Shown here one piece after another: positions 1 through 23,113 of a stretch of DNA of 64,000 nucleotides. The translations under genes were made by a program, and so were the position numbers. The notes under the pieces were generated by a model. The model searched no databases. It saw only the letters and a program-made list of their open reading frames with translations, and was not told the origin of the DNA. Origin of the DNA: Cloeon dipterum (Eukaryota; Arthropoda; Insecta; Ephemeroptera; Baetidae). The stretch is from NCBI RefSeq assembly GCF_949628265.1, contig NC_088789.1, forward strand, positions 28,327,883-28,391,882, given 5' to 3'. How positions within the stretch are numbered: the first letter of the stretch is position 1; every line of letters starts with the position of its first letter.

Positions 1-95
1 AATTGCAAAAACTACCCACCGTTAGACTCGTCTCAACCACCCCTGACCAGCTAAAGGGTTTATGGGGTGCTTAACATCCCCCCTTTCAACCCCTA
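1..95 (-). repeat. Repeat family R1, inverted partial copy
   Basis: The segment is the reverse complement of the R1 core seen at 160-560. The shared core includes ACTACCCACCGTTAGACTCG followed by a CTGACCAGCTAAAGGGTTTA block. Together with the copy at 160 it forms a short inverted pair with a spacer of roughly 70 bases. Confidence 0.7.
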
Positions 96-159
96 GCTTA
101 AATTTTTATAGTAAAAATGTTCTTAACATGCTTACTTGTAGGTCTTTTAAATATTTCAA

Positions 160-560
160 ATGGAAATTGAGCACCCTTTTAACCCTTCAGCTTGCCAGGG
201 AAGGTTGATATGAGTCTAATGGAGGGTAGTTTTTGCATTTATGATGGTTAGAACCCGAGATTTCAAGTTTTAAATATTTACAAACTTTGGAATAAAAAAA
301 ATTTGGGGTTTTTCTCGTTTTAAATTGAAGTTATTCTAAAACCACTCTGTAATTTTCTCACAAGTTCACAAATTCCAACTGGGACAAATTGTATGCTCAA
401 ATTTTTAAAATTCCAAAATCCTTGAGCTAAAGATTTATATTTTAAATAAAAAACAGTTTTTTCTTTGACCTACGACATTAAATTTGGTGTCAATTCGATC
501 GAGCTCGTCGAGAGGAATTCACAGCACACATTATTTTTTAAATTGCACCCTTTAAAAGCG
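160..560 (+). repeat. Repeat family R1 copy
   Basis: The core is a C-rich block, then an AGCT block, then GAGTCTAATGG.GGGTAG, then GGTTAGAACC.GAGATTT. A downstream part contains TTTGACCTACGACATTAAAT and a GAGGAAT..A.AGCACA block. Both parts recur in the same order at 7385-7870 and 18315-18830, so the full unit is about 400-520 bases. Confidence 0.7.
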
Positions 561-1989
561 AATATTTTGTTGAAGATGATTCATGATTGATTTCTGGTGT
601 TCATTTAGTTAAGGTTTGCTTGATCTCGTGCCAATTTTATCGATTATTTTCATTGCGAAAGGAATTAAATATTGCAAAAATTCAAATATAATCTAGAAAC
701 AATTTTTCCTGATGGCAAATTTGGAATTTTCGCTATTATATAATATCTGCGTGAGGAAAGGTATAGAATTTATCGATGGCTGCGCGCGATAACGAATTTT
801 TTGCTCGTGCCTATTTTCCTAATGAGCTGAAATTTACATGGGATAAACAAACATAAATCGCAGGCAGCGGGGGTTTCCATTTTCACTCTCCTTAACAAAT
901 GGTGACAACTGTTTTGTTTTTTATTTAACGCTGCTGAAGGGGACAAGGAAAAAATGAAGCGAAACGCTCTAATTTGTCGAAAAGTCACGGAGAAAGGATT
1001 GGCTGGCCTAATCAGAGCACGCGGCGCGCGCGGCGAAAGGGGCAAGAAAGATGAGCGCACACGAATAAATTTCAGCATTTAATTTTTAATTGCTAATCCA
1101 AGGCACGCGATTTACGAATTGCTGGATTTATGGGGGCAGCTAGAGAAAAGGCAGGCAGGCAGGCGAGCGGGGCCATAAATAAAACGACATGCGACCGAAT
1201 TATTAACTATAGTTGTCGTCGTCTTCGCCGTAATGAAATCGCCTCATCATGCAAATTATCGTTTTATTCGCAGGCAAAACGCGGCCGCTTCCTCGCCCCC
1301 CACCACCCTCGCCTCCCATTATATCTCGGATTTTAAAAACTCAATTATATCCGACTGAGAGAATCGGCTAAAGACGCCATAACAACCACTTTTCAACTTT
1401 TATGGGCTTTTAGCGGCGTTTAAACTGACGAGAGGGCATAGAAAGGGTGCATTGGGGATGAAAAAGACACGCCCCTTTTGTTTCTATGACGTAAAATTTT
1501 TTGCCATGCCAAGAGAACGCATTGGCCGGCGGAAATTCATGCTAAAACTCCTTGAGTTAGAAATTATCAAAATTAAAATAAATCTAAAAGTGCATTTTGG
1601 CAAGCAATTTGGCAGAACTGATTATTTTAATCCCTATAAATTGTTTGTAACCAAAATCTGGATCAGAATTGCCTAAATATCTGGAAAAAATTCGTTGAAA
1701 ATCATTTTTCAAACCAAATATTAAAAAAATCAACATTTGATTTGTTCAAATTTATGTTTTTGAATATGATTTTTGTGTTTTATATTATTTAAAAAAATTT
1801 TTTACTTCTTAGTTTGTTCATTTTACAGAATTGCGATCTGCAAAACCAATATTATCGATTACATTTCTGTGACCATCAACATCTGCACGAATCAGCAATT
1901 TGACACATTTTAAAAATCAATTATTTTCGATTTTTTTATCTGCAAAACCAGTAAAGCGACAACTTTATCAGGATATTTGCTGAAAATTT

Positions 1990-2310
1990 CCGTTAAAAAG
2001 TACAGTTAAACGATTTTCCCGCGCTTCGCAACAAGTGCCACGCCTTTTATTATGAAATTTTGCTAGAAAACTACGCCTCATTTCAAAATTCCCGTGAGTT
2101 CTCAGAAAAAATCGTTAGATTTTATCATTTACTCGTGCTTTGCAACACGAAACACGCCTTCTTTTTAAATTTTACCGTGAAATTACGCCCTCTTTCAAAT
2201 TACGCCCTCAATAAGTACTCAACAAAAACGTCAAATTTAACCATTTTCCCGCGCTTTTTGTAACTGCCACACCTCTTTTTATAAATTTTCGGGGGAAAGC
2301 CACACCCCAT
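1990..2310 (+). repeat. Repeat family R3 copy (GCCACGCC/ACGCCC blocks)
   Basis: Recurring blocks read CCCGCGCTT, CAAC..GTGCCACGCC, AAATTTTCGGGG and CCACACCCC. The same ordered blocks occur at 4300-4620 and 32715-33115, and inverted near 22.3 and 26.1 kb. I see no open frame that would suggest coding. Confidence 0.65.
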
Positions 2311-3269
2311 TCATTTGTTGCTGTTCACAGTGAATTTGGTGGACGTGTTTTTTGAGAATTAACTGATTTCTAATCATATTTGAAATATTTCAAGTGTTAA
2401 TTCTCGTTACAGTGATTCGTGGAGAGGGAAAATAAAAAAGGTTTGCATGACAAAATTCTTTCTTTCAGGAATATCGAACGCGCACCTCTCTGACAAACGA
2501 GATTTCCACAAAAAAGCAATTCTAGATGGAAATGATAACAAAAAAACATCTCCATGGCGCTGCGGCGATATAAGAAATAAATCACAAAATGCATGTACCG
2601 CGCGCGCTCCATCCATTTAAAACGTATTTATACATGCAAGAATTTCTCCGCAGCAGCAGCATTCAGATGCGATTTTATTCAGTTCGACACGACATGTCCA
2701 AGCCGCGCAATATTTTATTTCTCTATGGAGTTAGATCGATTACGTGAGCTGCTTCTCTGATCTTCTCCTATCAATTTCCAAGTAAAAAAAAAAAACAAGA
2801 AGGCATAATTTAGTAGTTTGAAAAAGCAGGGCGGCGCGCGGTGTTACAGTTAATCGAGTGTGTTTGCATTGGTGGTAATTGGCCGGCGAAGCAAACGTGA
2901 GGCACACGTTCGCCACGACTCATTCGCGAGAAAGTGAAAAGCCAGAGCCGCAGCGAGAAAAGTGTGCGCACACCGTGGGAAAATTGTTCCTTTGTGTGTT
3001 TTAACGAGTAGCACACCATGCACATATATACTCTCTGCGGAAAATCGCTAATTCGAAATTTAACATTTTTTTCCCGTGCGGTTTTACCTCTTTTTCAAAG
3101 CTCTGCAGTTGCACGTCCATCGTAGTTGCGTCACAAAATGTAGGCAATAATGCAAATTGATCGCTCGTGTTTGAAGTTGTTTTGTTGACAAAAAAAAAAA
3201 TGGCCAACAATGAAGAACATTTTGTGGCTTTAGGAGAAGTGGTTCATTTAGTTTATTGCAACAGTTTAT

Positions 3270-3760
3270 CTTCTACCATAAATATTCAATAATGAAGTCA
3301 GAGGACTGCGAGGAACAGTTAAAGTGGAATGATATACAGGGCAACAATTGAACATTATTTGAATTGTTGGATGCCATAAACAATTGATCGATAAACAATT
3401 TGCAATAATAAAAAAGGACCTTCCTACAATAAAAATTCAAATTTTGCCAATTTTCTCCAAAATTTGCAGTGCTTGAACATATTTTCTCGGCATATTCCGA
3501 TTCCTCTCGTCGAGATCTGTCCAACAGTGTATGCCACTTATTGGGGAAACTCTTGGTTTTGAAATAAAATCGGATTTCAAGCAAGGAGACAGCCATTTAC
3601 CATTTGAAAAGCACGGTAACTTTCCAGCCAATTTTCTCGAAAAATTACAGCGCTTCTTAGGTCAATTTAGGCTTTAACTTAATCCTAAGGGATGAGTTTA
3701 AGCATTTTCCAGGCTTTTGCAGTATCATTCCTCTTTAAATTTACTAATTTTGTGTTTTTC
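3270..3760 (-). repeat. Repeat family R4 copy
   Basis: This roughly 480-base segment is almost the exact reverse complement of 36530-36990. Both read through to very similar 95-107 residue frames, which only reflects copy similarity, since those frames carry no recognised domain. The core contains CCTCTCGTCGAGATCTGTCC. A more diverged copy lies at 37370-37680. Confidence 0.8.
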
Positions 3761-4299
3761 AACAACTCCAACTATAAGTGAAATGCAAATAGCATATTCG
3801 GAGCCGAAGAATGTTTTGAAAAAATGAATGCGCGCAGTTTATTCAGTTAAATGGCAATAAAAATATAGAGGAAGCGAACTCGGCGTGCCTTTCAACTGCG
3901 GTATGTATATGTTTCGATGGAAAACAACTGCGGTTGCTTTAATAAAATATGGAAATTTCTCCTCTCTCACGATTGTGCGATGCACAAATGAATTATTGCC
4001 GATTATGAACTACCGTTCAGCCCTAAAACATCGGCCATAAACTAGAATATCGCAGATGCACACACGACACAGCTCGCAGAGCAGAAATAAAGGACCTTCC
4101 CACTTCACTTACATACCGCTCAACATCAACACACGCGGCGGCTCTATTACAGATCTTGATATTTGCCGTAAAAATGCAACGCCCAGCAGCAACAATGAAA
4201 AGGGATGTGCAAAACGGATTGTTTATTATTTTCAGAGGCCACATTAAAAAAATTTACGTTTGATGAACCATAAAATCGATCATTTAATCAGGATATTAC

Positions 4300-4620
4300 C
4301 TGAAAATCGTAGTGAAATGCCATATTTTACGAGTTCCCGCTCTTTGCAACTCATGTGCCACGCCTACTTTTTAAAAATTTCTGAGAATCACGCCCCCATT
4401 TTGAAATTCCTGCGAGTTACGCCCTCTTCCAGTGGTCTCTGGAGCTCTGGACACAGAAAGATAATCCTAAGAGACGTCATCATATGTCATATTTTACGAG
4501 TTCCCGCTCTTTGTGACTGTTGTGCCACGCCTACTTTTTAAATTTTCGGAGAATCACGCCCCAATTTTAAAATTCCTGCGAGTTACGCCCTCTTCCAGTG
4601 GTCTCTGGACTGCTCTGGAC
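4300..4620 (+). repeat. Repeat family R3, tandem pair
   Basis: Two direct copies of a unit of roughly 170 bases lie side by side. Each carries GTGCCACGCCTACTTTTTAA, AATCACGCCCC, CCTGCGAGTTACGCCCTC and TTCCAGTGGTCTCTGG. The duplication is recent enough that most blocks are identical. Confidence 0.75.
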
Positions 4621-5839
4621 ACAGATAATCCTTTGAGACATGTTTATTTTTAATTTTATCGTTTTAAACTGAACATTCTTGGAATTATTTTACGTTTTAT
4701 ATGGAAAATAAAAAATAGACTAATATCACTGATGGGGCTTGGCAAAAAGAAACAAAATGATGAACATAAAAAATTCATTCTCCAATTTCGATAGAATTAT
4801 TTTAGCACATCCCTAGCCATGTCGTTCGCTCTAGATTATCGAAGCCGAGTTCGAGCAATTGAAAATAAAAATGGAGACAGGTACAGTGAGATGGACGAGG
4901 AGGATAAAAGAAGGTGCGGGTCACGCATTTGGCCGCGGTGGACGCGCTGATCACGCCGCCGGTCCATTTATTTATATTCACCTCTTTTCCTCACGAACAT
5001 TTCCCTGATTAATTAAAAGTGCACCGCGTGCAAGATAAAATTCAATATTCAAAAGCTTTCTCTTCGTGTGTGCAGATCGCGGCCGAAATTAATTTATCAC
5101 CCGCGTTGGACTGACTAATGATTTCGTCCTCTTATTATTGCGGCTTGTTGTGTGTTGTGTCACAACCTTCCGCATTATTTACGATAAATTGCGAGATGGT
5201 TCAATTTGCTCTGCCGGCCGGGGCATGGGAACCGATCTTTTCCGTTTCGCCGCCGGCCGGTGGCAGCCGCAAGATTGATGCTTCCAATCGGCTCCACCAT
5301 TCTTCATCTGCACATCACAGGTGTCGATTTCGAACGTTTAATTTTTATCTGTATATGGATTAGAAAGAGACGCACAAAATAAAAATCTCTCTTATTAGTG
5401 AATGAGAAAATATAAGAAATGATTTTTTTTGTCTTTTAAAAAATCTGTATACGGAATTTTTGATATTTTTTTTTATTATAATCTGCCATTTTCTTTTTTT
5501 TTTTGTTATAATGCCAACCTGATTTTTGGTATGTTGTTAGGGTGGTATAATTATAGAAGGGTCTAAATTAATGTACTTTTTCAGAACAATCGGGGTGAAA
5601 TCTCGGCGTTTACTAAAATTAAAATATTTCGAGATCTTTAAACTTTGTTCCAAAAGTGACAAATTTTAAATTTTAGCCATATTTCTTATTTTTTCAAATT
5701 TTAGTATTTTTTATTTTAATTTTTGAGTTTTGAATATTTTAAAAATGGGATTTTTTAATTTATTGCTAATTATTGGATAATATTTTGCCTACAGGATGTG
5801 TAAAATAGCAATGAATTTTTAGTTTTTGAGATATTGAGG

Positions 5840-6200
5840 GTTGAAAGGTTGAGAAAAGGATGTTTTTGAGTTCAGGTGGATTTTGTTAAAATTCGAAAAT
5901 TCACGATCGGTCGATTTTTGCTGGTGGAACCTGCTTGGGGTCAACCCTGGGGTCAGAAAATACCATTTTGACAGTAAAAAATCAAACCCTGGCGTCAGGG
6001 TAGCCCTAGAGCGATCGAAATCCCCCAAATCCCATTTTTTGTAGCCACTTTAACGACGCCTGGTGGGCTTTGTATTGCTTCGATTTGCAAGATCTGCACA
6101 CCGCTGGAACGACCAAGTCGAGATCTTTCAGAATATGTGAAATTTAACCGATCAGGGTGCTCAGGAAACGCCCTGATGTGCCCAGAATTCCTGTATGGAC
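5840..6200 (+). repeat. Repeat family R2, single arm
   Basis: The copy carries CCCTGGCGTCAGGGTAGCCC, GCCACTTTAACGACGCCTG, a CTTTCAGAATATGTG block and GGTGCTCAGGAAAC. The same blocks form both arms of the large foldback at 15365-16050 and a single arm at 29500-29810. Confidence 0.75.
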
Positions 6201-7014
6201 ACATTTTGTCTAAAACTTAGCTTTGATCTTTTTTAAAAATTTAAATCTGTATTTTTATCACAAAATAATCCTTTTACAAAAGGGAAATGTTTTCTCGTTT
6301 GCTGTGGCAATCATTTGCAACATCAAAAATGAAAACACACGCGCGTCTTGTATTTATTTTATGTCACTACCTGGTAATGAAATGCATCAATCGAGGTAAA
6401 ACTTTCTGCGTGAATTGTGTCGTTTAAAGAGAGCTTTCATTCACGAGATGCGAGGCGAGAGGGAATAAGAGCGAACGGCACGCAGTTGGCAATAAATTAG
6501 CGCGACCTGTTGAGAGGAATCGCGAGATACAATCGGAACACGCAGATTGAGCGAACTAAATAAATAAACAAACACACTCACACACAGTCAATTGAACACG
6601 TTTAAGATAAGCACGACTGTTTAACCTTTTGTCAACTGCGCGTGTAGATATTATCGTTGCATTATCCAGGCAATTAGCGCCGCTGGGCGTCACGCGTGGC
6701 CAACCCCCGACGCACCCTCGCCGCTGGCTGGCCGGCCGCCCCCGCGGAGCAGCACCTGCCAACGGTCGCGCTCGGCCAATTTGTTACGCCATACCACCCG
6801 GCAATGAATAAATTCGACTAATTTTAATATCCCATCCATGCGGAGAGCGGTTTAATTTGAAACGTTTTTTAAATAAAGCAGCTCCGGATGAGAAGCCCTA
6901 ATTATCAAATTCAACAAATATATTATGTACTGAATTTAAAGTTAAAAAATAGATTTTTTTGTTTGCTGGAATTACGACCATTTGAAACATTTGATTTTAT
7001 TTCTAAAAATTTTA

Positions 7015-7310
7015 GCAGGGGGTTGAAAGGGGTGGGGGTTAGCACCCTCTAAACCCTTTAGCTGGTCAGGGGAGGTCAAGATGAGTCTAACGGTGGGTAA
7101 TTGTTGCAATTCTGATGCTTAGAACCAAAGATTTGAAGTTTAAAAAATATTGTAAAAATTCCTACATTTTTTCGTGTTTTTGGGTTCTTTGCACCTCCAA
7201 ATCTCGGGATCTAAGCTTCACAATTGCAAAAACTACCCACCGTTGGACTCGTCTAGACCTCCTCTGAGTAGCTGAAGTGTTTAGGGGTGTTTGATCTCCA
7301 CCCCTAAGTT
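7015..7310. repeat. Repeat family R1, inverted pair
   Basis: A plus-orientation R1 core at about 7015-7145 (GATGAGTCTAACGGTGGGTA) is followed by a minus-orientation core at about 7180-7310 (ACTACCCACCGTTGGACTCG). The arrangement mirrors the inverted pair at 1-290. Confidence 0.7.
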
Positions 7311-7384
7311 GCCATACAGCTTTAAAGATGTAACAGTGAGTGGCGCCAGGACGGTGATCGCTTTTTATCAAAATTGAAGCAATG

Positions 7385-7870
7385 GGGATGAAAAGGGATG
7401 GGTGTATTCACCCCCTAAACCCTTTAGCTGCTCAGAAGAGGTTGAGACGAGTCTAATGGTGGGTAGTTTTTGCAATTCTGATGGTTAGAAACCGAGATTT
7501 GGAGGTGCAAAAATCCCAAAAACTCGAAAAAAAAAATTTAGTTTTTACGAGTTGGTTTTTACGAGTGGAATTTCTCGAAAACCAAAAGTAAAAACACTCT
7601 GAAATTTTCACAAAAGTTTCTACATGTAATGAAATCACTTAAAAGCACAATTTAAAAAATTTCAAAATCGTACCTTCCATTTCCAATGTTTTAATTAGAA
7701 ACCAAAATCCTTTGGCCTTGACCCAGAACATGAAATTTTACGTCAGTTCAATTGGGCTAAATTAGAGGAATGCAAAGCACGCCCTTTTTTATAACTTTTC
7801 AAAGGCGAGGTGAGATACGGAGGTCTCGAAAAGCTCCCCAAAACTGTCCCGTAAAACCAGTAAAATTTAA
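7385..7870 (+). repeat. Repeat family R1, near full-length copy
   Basis: The copy begins at the CCCCCTAAACCCTTTAGCTG block, passes GAGACGAGTCTAATGGTGGG, and ends past the TTGACC / GAGGAATGCAAAGCACG / GTAAAACCAGT region. The order matches 18315-18830. Confidence 0.7.
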
Positions 7871-8764
7871 TATTTTGCCCAAAATGTAATCTTTTGAATC
7901 TTCTTCTTAATGACGTAATGCCAATTTTATCCTTAAACCTCTAAAATAATTTCATATAATTGTTTCCTCATCTGGTTAATTCGATGTGACATGTGACACA
8001 AATTAAAAAAAAATACAATGCTTTTTTGATGAGCAAAAACTTTAATTTCCGCCTTTCTGACCTCTTTCTAGAAAGAAAATTTCGTCTGTTATTATCGCTG
8101 TCTCTGGTTGTCTTTTCTATTTTCGTTTGTCCCGGAGACAGGTGGATGACGAGCCACTCGCGTGATGAGTCGCGCAGATTGAAAAAAGGGGTGGCGAAAC
8201 GCACGATTAGCCGCAGCTTTCATTTACGTCAGATTTCTTGCTGACGAAAATGAAGACAGTAGTTATTTATCATTCCTTTTTGCGGGAGGACATATTTGGT
8301 GGACGTCTATCAAGCCCATAATAACTTTATTTTAACCTCTTGCTTTTTCTTTTCGGGGTGCGCTTGTCATGAAAGCCAATAACGACCGCAACAGTTCCTG
8401 CTTTCGTTGTTTTACCCCATCCCCTGGATGCTTTTATAATATACGCATCAAATTGCCGATCACGCTACAATGCGGTGCTGCGGCAACTCTTTTTCACAAA
8501 ATTTAGCATAAGCTGAAAAAAAAACAACGAACGAACTATATAAATGTCAGTTTTTAAGAGGATAATAAAAGTTGGAACATTTTCTCACCAAGAATCATAG
8601 GTTGTTTCTAGCGTAAAATAAGCTGTAAAATTTATTTTCTTTGCTTTCAAAGTTTTAGATCGAATTTAAAAAACCAAATGATACAAGTAGTTGTTCCACG
8701 GTGATTGCTCAATGTGGTGCAGACAATAAAAAATTATAAAATTTTACGTTTTAGTCTTTTGGGG

Positions 8765-8890
8765 AGGATGATGAAGGGGGTTGAAGGGTTGGTACCCTTA
8801 GACTACTTTGGTTGTTTAGGGGAGGTTAGGACTAGTCTATTGGTGTGCAGATTTTGAAAATCGGATGAGTAGAAGCTGAGATTTGGGCGT
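8765..8890 (+). repeat. Repeat family R1, diverged core
   Basis: A diverged R1 core is recognisable from GGGGAGGTTAGGACTAGTCT and the following GTAGAAGCTGAGATTTGGGC block. Only the core is clear. Confidence 0.5.
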
Positions 8891-10316
8891 TCAAACATTT
8901 TTGAAAACTTGAAGAAGAACGAAATTTTTCATGTAGTTTTTATTTTTTAATAAAAAAATTAAGGCAAAACTAATTTTTTGCGCTCTACAAAGCTGGCTAC
9001 ATCGATATTAAAAATTTAAATTTCGAAAATTCGATTTTTGTGACCGCAAACTTTGGGGTCTACAGCGAAGTTTTTTTTTTATTTCGACGAGACGAGTTGA
9101 TTTGTGTTCGAATTTTCCTTCTACAACCAATTTGTACAAAGTCAGGAATTACCCAAAATTCCCGGATTTGGATCTATTGACACCCATAAAAACAGCAAAA
9201 AATTGGATTTTCAGGGGGATTTCACCGGTCAAAGAGGAGCAAAGATCTAGCAAAAGTACGGATTGCTGTAGGAGTGAAATTTTTAAAGCCATTACAAAGT
9301 TTAAAAAATCATGTTAAGAAACCAAAATTATTATAGGAATTAAATTTTTTGGCTAAGCTCGGCTAAAACCATATGTTTTCAACTGCAAAAACCATCAGTA
9401 TTAAAAAACAGTTGAACATTAGCGAGAAAATTGTAAGAAAATTGTAAATTAATTAATTTTTTAAATTAAGATATGCTTTTTAATTTTCTTTATATTTTAA
9501 AATCACCTTCACAAACACGACTAAGCGGGCAGGATAACTAACGTTCCCTAATTATGCATCAAAACTTTTCTCTAAACAAACACACAAGTGCGGGGAGCAA
9601 AGAAAAAGGAGCGATTTTCATGTGGTGTTATTTCTTATTCCGTGTGTGCGATGGCGATGGGCGCGGAAATGAGAAAAGTAACTCGTGTCCAGGCGAGTTT
9701 TTCTTGGGAACGGCGGCACATGTCGGCAGGTGTGACTGCGTGAACCGCCGAGCCGGCCGGGGGTGCGCAGGGTGCGTGCTCCTGCCAATTTGAGTTCTCC
9801 CTCACTCCCTCCCTCCATCCCTTGGTCGCTTCTCCATTACCGGCCAAATTGCAGTCAACGGAGCGAGCACTTTTGTTTTTCCACCCTTGCCGCATAAACG
9901 CGTCGTAAACACACTCGTTTTTGAATAATCAGCAGTTGTGTGCCGTCAGTTTTATTTTAAGCTCAATGAATGACCAGCCCTTCCAATTTATTGCCGGCTA
10001 TATAGGGGCGAAAATGCCGCGTGCGTTCACCTGGACAACTATTATTATTATTCGCGAGTCGCGAGGGGCCTTTTTGCGAGGAAAATTGCTTGACCGCTAA
10101 ATGCTCTGCTGCAAAGGAATAGCGGTTTTAATAAATTAATCATTTTTGTCAAGGAAATTCTTCGATATAAGGGGTGAAAATTTGCTAAAGGGGGTATTTA
10201 AATAGTTCGCTATAGGTCCCTCGCCTCTAATTGCTTCTAATCTCATCTGAGATTACATTTAATATTTATTTGTAATTTTTTTAAATGTAGAAATATTTAT
10301 TTGTTAATTTTTTTTA

Positions 10317-10707
10317 ATTAAAAACCGTCTTTGACGAAGTTTCTGAACACACCAATCGATTCCTGAGGGTCGAATTAGGTAAAGTGGATGTTTTTTCCGA
10401 CCAAAAAGTCCAGCGCGACTTGCGAACTTTTTTCCCGCCAAAACAATATGAACCTGTATTCCAGAACTGCGCATGCGTCAGAGCTGGTTTGAGCACATGC
10501 AGAGAGACCTCCTGAACCAATGACTTCTTTGTCAGATCCAGCCAGCTCTGACGCATGCGCAGTTCTCGCATTCATATTGTTTTGGCGGGAAAAAACGTTC
10601 GCGAGTCGCACTGGACTTTTTGGTCGGAAAAAATATCCTCTCTACCTAATTCGACCCTCGAGAATCGATTGGTGTGCTCAGAAACTTCGTCAAAGACGGT
10701 CTTTAAT
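10317..10707. repeat. Foldback (long inverted repeat) element, about 391 bp
   Basis: Two arms of roughly 165-170 bases face each other around a loop of about 54 bases (10488-10541). The outer ends are ATTAAAAACCGTCTTTGACG and its near-complement at 10688-10707. Arms share blocks such as CACACCAATCGATTC, AAAAAGTCCAG.GCGACT, GGCGGGAAAAAA, CAATATGAA and CTGCGCATGCGTCAGAGCTGG-like sequence, with one small indel. No protein can be supported; the frames seen are mirror images of the arms. No clear target-site duplication is visible. This looks like a non-autonomous foldback/MITE-type element. Confidence 0.85.
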
Positions 10708-11339
10708 GGTGAATAATTATAAAAGTTGATTTTTCCTCTGGACCTAATTTAATTTTGCTTTTAAATAGGTTTGTTTGCTATAGATTTCTGTTTAAAAATT
10801 AAATCTCAAGTTTTGAAGCTCTCTGCTTGCATATATTTGACCCCTGCCGCCATTTTCCTCGATTCATAAAGTGATTTTCTGAATCTAATTAATCTGTCAA
10901 TCAAACCGACGCTGCTAAATGATGAATAATCGGTTGCTTTGTCCGGCGGCGCCTTTTAACAATAGACCAGAAACGCGGCCAAGCTGAAAAAGCGCTTTTT
11001 GCGCTCAGTGCGCGCGCGAAATAATAATAATAAAAAATGGCACATCACGGAATATCGGATTCTCGTCTCTAATTCCGTATACAGGAATGAAAAATGAGAT
11101 TTTCCCAACTTCACGAGCAGCACAAAAAAGTTATATTTTCCGGCGCGCTTGACATAATGGAAAATTGCTTTCGTGTGCGAATGCGTGCACCTGTGTGGAA
11201 AATGGAGGCGCAATTAGAGTGTAATGAGCAAGGCACTTAAATGCAAATGGGACAGAAACATCGGTCGCGAAATGTACTCAACAAGCAGCGCAAAAAAGGC
11301 CAATAAATAAAATAAACTGCCGCGGAGAAATGAAATGAG

Positions 11340-11468
11340 GAAAGAAGCATCGCGAGAGATGGTTGGCTGGGCGGGGCACCAATGATGCGGCGGCGGTGGG
11401 GGCGGCATGCGCCGTCGCCCCCGCGGCCTCCGGAGGCTCGCAGTCAGTCAGTCTTGCGGCAGGCGAGC
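11340..11468 (+). promoter_or_regulatory. Putative MYRF core promoter and 5' UTR
   Basis: The sequence turns sharply GC-rich just ahead of the MYRF start codon. Overlapping TCAGT-type arthropod initiator motifs (CAGTCAGTCAGT) lie about 20-30 bases before the ATG. No TATA box stands at the expected distance. The placement of the transcription start is inference. Confidence 0.4.
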
Positions 11469-22780
<11,312 letters not shown>

Positions 22781-23011
22781 TGGTCCAAGAATGCTGATGT
22801 GATAATCGATCGACGAGCTATTTTTCCACCCCCTCCCCTCGCACTCATAGCTGGCACCACTTAGTCATCGTACGTGTACAAACAAGATCTCTGCTCCTAT
22901 TATTAAAATTTATTGAAATGTATTACGGTAATTCGACATCTATGATAATTATAATTATTATACATGTGTAACCAGTCATTTGTTAAGTTTTATCGTGTAG
23001 CTGATTGAACC

Positions 23012-23017
23012 AATAAA
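23012..23017 (+). terminator. MYRF poly(A) signal
   Basis: AATAAA lies 232 bases after the MYRF stop. It is about 100 bases from the NHP2 stop on the other strand, so the two genes end tail-to-tail. Confidence 0.6.
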
Positions 23018-23113
23018 ATTGTCTTTTTATTAATAAAAATGCTTTCTTATTATTTTTCCGTGGGATATCTCTAAAAAATAAGATGTCTATAATTTTCAAG
23101 GCCAGTACCGTGT

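Larger units (their letters stand above)
1..11339. other. Gene-free upstream region
   Basis: No supportable coding exon is visible over about 11 kb on either strand. Open frames are short, AT-biased or fall inside inverted repeats. The DNA is AT-rich with a few GC-rich islands (about 4900-5330, 6560-6810 and 9620-9900). I could not assign these islands to coding exons; they may be regulatory DNA for the downstream MYRF gene, which is inference only. The stretch holds copies of four dispersed repeat families and one foldback element, listed separately. The remaining parts (about 561-1989, 2311-3269, 4621-5839, 6201-7014, 7871-8764, 8891-10316 and 10708-11339) show nothing else I can name. Confidence 0.6.

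Noticed and set aside
3273-3631. 107-residue frame as a gene
   Set aside because: The frame belongs to repeat R4; the copy at 36.7 kb has the same frame with a different ending, and no domain or splice context is seen.
10314-10729. Several 65-85 residue frames on both strands
   Set aside because: They are mirror images produced by the arms of the foldback and have no domain.
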